Part shown: one piece after another, positions 62,470 to 64,000 of the stretch
Layout of the letters: every line of letters begins with the position of its first letter
How positions within the stretch are numbered: the stretch's first letter is position 1
DNA from: CAZTHM01 sp041946825
GTDB taxonomy: Bacteria > Acidobacteriota > Terriglobia > UBA7540
NCBI GenBank assembly: GCA_041946825.1
Contig: JBHGBD010000028.1
Location: 1 to 64,000 of the forward strand
Direction: 5' to 3'
Length of the DNA stretch: 64,000 nucleotides
Notes under the pieces: model-generated
What the model was told of the DNA's origin: nothing
Databases searched by the model: none
What the model saw: the letters and a program-made list of their open reading frames with translations, nothing else
Translations under genes and position numbers: made by a program

Positions 62470-63996
62470 ATGTCGAAGAAAGAGAACCCCCAACTCCCGA
62501 AGACAGCGACGGGCATTCCGGGGCTGGATGAGATCTTGGGCGGCGGCCTGCCCCGGGGCAGGCCGACTCTGGTTTGCGGAGGCGCGGGCTCCGGCAAAAC
62601 CCTTCTGGCGATGGAGTGCCTGGTCCGCGGCGCGACGGAGTTTAACGAGCCGGGTGTGTTCATGACGTTCGAAGAAAACGCCACGGAGCTTGCTCAGAAC
62701 TTCTCCGCGCTGGGCTTCGATTTGAACGGCTTGGTCAGGCGGAAAAAGATTTCTCTCGATTACGTGCACGTGGAGCGAAGCGAAATTGCCGAAACCGGCG
62801 AATACGATCTGGAAGGACTTTTCATCCGGCTGGGGCAGGCGATTGATTCGATCGGTGCCCAACGCGTCGTGCTGGATACGATCGAATCGCTGTTCAGCGG
62901 CCTGCCGAACCAGGCGATCCTCCGCGCCGAGTTGCGCCGCCTTTTCGGCTGGCTCAAAGCGAAATCCGTCACAACCATCATCACCAGCGAGCGCGGAGAG
63001 GGCGCGCTGACGCGCCAGGGCCTGGAAGAATATGTTTCCGACTGCGTCATCCTGCTTGACCACCGGGTTACCGAACAAATATCCACGCGCCGGCTACGAG
63101 TGGTGAAATACCGTGGTTCGACGCACGGCACCAACGAGTTTCCATTCCTCGTGGCTGAAACCGGTCTCTCCGTCCTGCCCATTACTTCCCTGGTGTTGAA
63201 GCACAGTGCGTCGACCGAGCGCATCTCGACGGGCATCCCGGCACTCGACGGCATGCTCGGCGACAGCGGTTTCTATCGCGGGAGCACGGTTCTGGTTTCG
63301 GGGGTGGCGGGCAGCGGCAAGACGAGCCTCGCCGCGCATTTTGCCGACGCCGCCTGCCGGCGCGACGAACCCGTTCTCTACCAGGCGCTGGAAGAGTCGC
63401 CCAGTCAGATTATGCGCAACATGCGGTCCATCGGGATTGACCTCGAGCCCTGGACGCGAACGGGTTTGCTGCAGTTCCATGCCATCCGGCCGACCTTCTA
63501 TGGATTGGAGATGCATCTGGTGGCGATGCACAGCGCCGTCGAGGCCATGAAACCCCGGGTGGTGATTGTGGATCCCGTTACCAGCTTCGGGGTCGAGAGC
63601 AACCACGCCGGGGTGAAGGCCATGCTCGTGAGGCTGGTGGATTTCTTGAAAGTCAATCAGATTACGGCGCTTTTCAGCCACCTGACGCCGTCGGGAAGCG
63701 GACACGACCAGGCCGAAGTTGGCATTTCGTCCTTGATCGATACCTGGCTGGTTCTTCAAAACGCCCCACTGCGTGGCGAGCCCAGTCGCACCTTGCAAAT
63801 TCTGAAATCGCGCGGAATGGCGCACTCGTGTCAAGTCAGGGAATTCATGCTCACCAATCACGGAGTGAGGCTGTGCGATGTCAACTCCGCCCCGCGTGAG
63901 ATGTCAGATGAGGTCCAGCATCCTGCAACGCGTTCCGATAGGGTTCTGAAGAAAGGGGTCGCTGGACTTGGGTTGGCGCTGACGCACCAGAAGTGA
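62470..63996 (+). CDS. KaiC-like two-domain ATPase
   Basis: This 508-residue protein is a double RecA-like KaiC homologue. Walker A GGAGSGKT (CI) and GVAGSGKT (CII) are intact, with catalytic-glutamate pairs in MTFEEN and QALEES. At the position of the KaiC phosphorylation sites (Ser431, Thr432) it reads GISSLIDT, so two serines are available. No kaiA or kaiB is nearby, so it is a KaiC-type switch in signalling, not a clock by this evidence. The ATG at 62470 has GAGAGGAACGG upstream; GTG at 62452 would overlap the preceding stop. Confidence 0.9.
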   Translation: MSKKENPQLPKTATGIPGLDEILGGGLPRGRPTLVCGGAGSGKTLLAMECLVRGATEFNEPGVFMTFEENATELAQNFSALGFDLNGLVRRKKISLDYVHVERSEIAETGEYDLEGLFIRLGQAIDSIGAQRVVLDTIESLFSGLPNQAILRAELRRLFGWLKAKSVTTIITSERGEGALTRQGLEEYVSDCVILLDHRVTEQISTRRLRVVKYRGSTHGTNEFPFLVAETGLSVLPITSLVLKHSASTERISTGIPALDGMLGDSGFYRGSTVLVSGVAGSGKTSLAAHFADAACRRDEPVLYQALEESPSQIMRNMRSIGIDLEPWTRTGLLQFHAIRPTFYGLEMHLVAMHSAVEAMKPRVVIVDPVTSFGVESNHAGVKAMLVRLVDFLKVNQITALFSHLTPSGSGHDQAEVGISSLIDTWLVLQNAPLRGEPSRTLQILKSRGMAHSCQVREFMLTNHGVRLCDVNSAPREMSDEVQHPATRSDRVLKKGVAGLGLALTHQK

Positions 63997-64000
63997 CGGA

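Noticed and set aside
62470..63996. A circadian clock locus
   Set aside because: The ATPase is KaiC-like, but kaiA and kaiB are absent, and KaiC homologues in signalling operons are common.

Overview
The window reads as chromosomal DNA of a GC-rich, Gram-negative-type bacterium, most likely Acidobacteriota or a close relative. This is an inference. It rests on the mix of an outer-membrane TPR/beta-barrel protein, multihaem-type c cytochromes, a PAS/KaiC sensory operon, a protein with the multi-copy N-terminal 'ENARKSTGPRT' signature, and intergenic hairpin and 'cagaagg' repeats. I see no complete transposase, prophage, CRISPR array or rRNA. A tRNA-like 5' half is cut by the left edge.

Layout. 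1-9.1 kb: housekeeping genes, mostly on the minus strand (PilZ protein, FtsK translocase, undecaprenyl-diphosphatase, VapBC-type pair, RNase J), then an AT-rich pocket holding a TGPRT-family gene with a near-perfect sigma70 promoter. 9.6-13.9 kb: three c-type cytochrome genes, two of them tandem paralogues. 14.2-17.6 kb: two exported TPR proteins, one with a zinc-peptidase motif. 17.6-25.6 kb: rsmA, glgA, trxA, purA, the molybdenum-cofactor genes moeA, moaC and mog around a response regulator, and a solitary nuoA. 25.7-33.2 kb: a NIPSNAP protein and a hexuronate/aldonate module (tagaturonate epimerase, PPi-type phosphofructokinase, LarA-family epimerase, two short-chain dehydrogenases). Three of its transcription units share a TGATACGATG promoter core. 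33.3-43.7 kb: a tight five-gene minus-strand operon for a synthase-dependent exopolysaccharide. It encodes a HEAT membrane protein, a GT2 synthase, a TPR/glycoside-hydrolase-like protein, a membrane-anchored CX5R phosphatase with TPRs, and a TPR/outer-membrane barrel.

44.1-56.4 kb: a VKOR-DsbA-rhodanese fusion, LemA, a TIGR01777 epimerase, an exported TldD/TldE-like pair, an unknown protein with a zinc-ribbon neighbour, a monohaem cytochrome, an XRE regulator and pyrB. 56.8-64 kb: a signalling operon of a multi-PAS histidine kinase, an Rcp1-like receiver, a receiver-PAS protein and a two-domain KaiC-like ATPase.

The best candidates for undescribed biology are the exopolysaccharide operon, which matches none of the textbook Bcs, Pga, Pel or Alg gene sets, and the hexuronate module, whose shared promoters and LarA-type epimerase suggest a mannonate-to-gluconate route. 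Functions come from motif reading only; no database search was possible.
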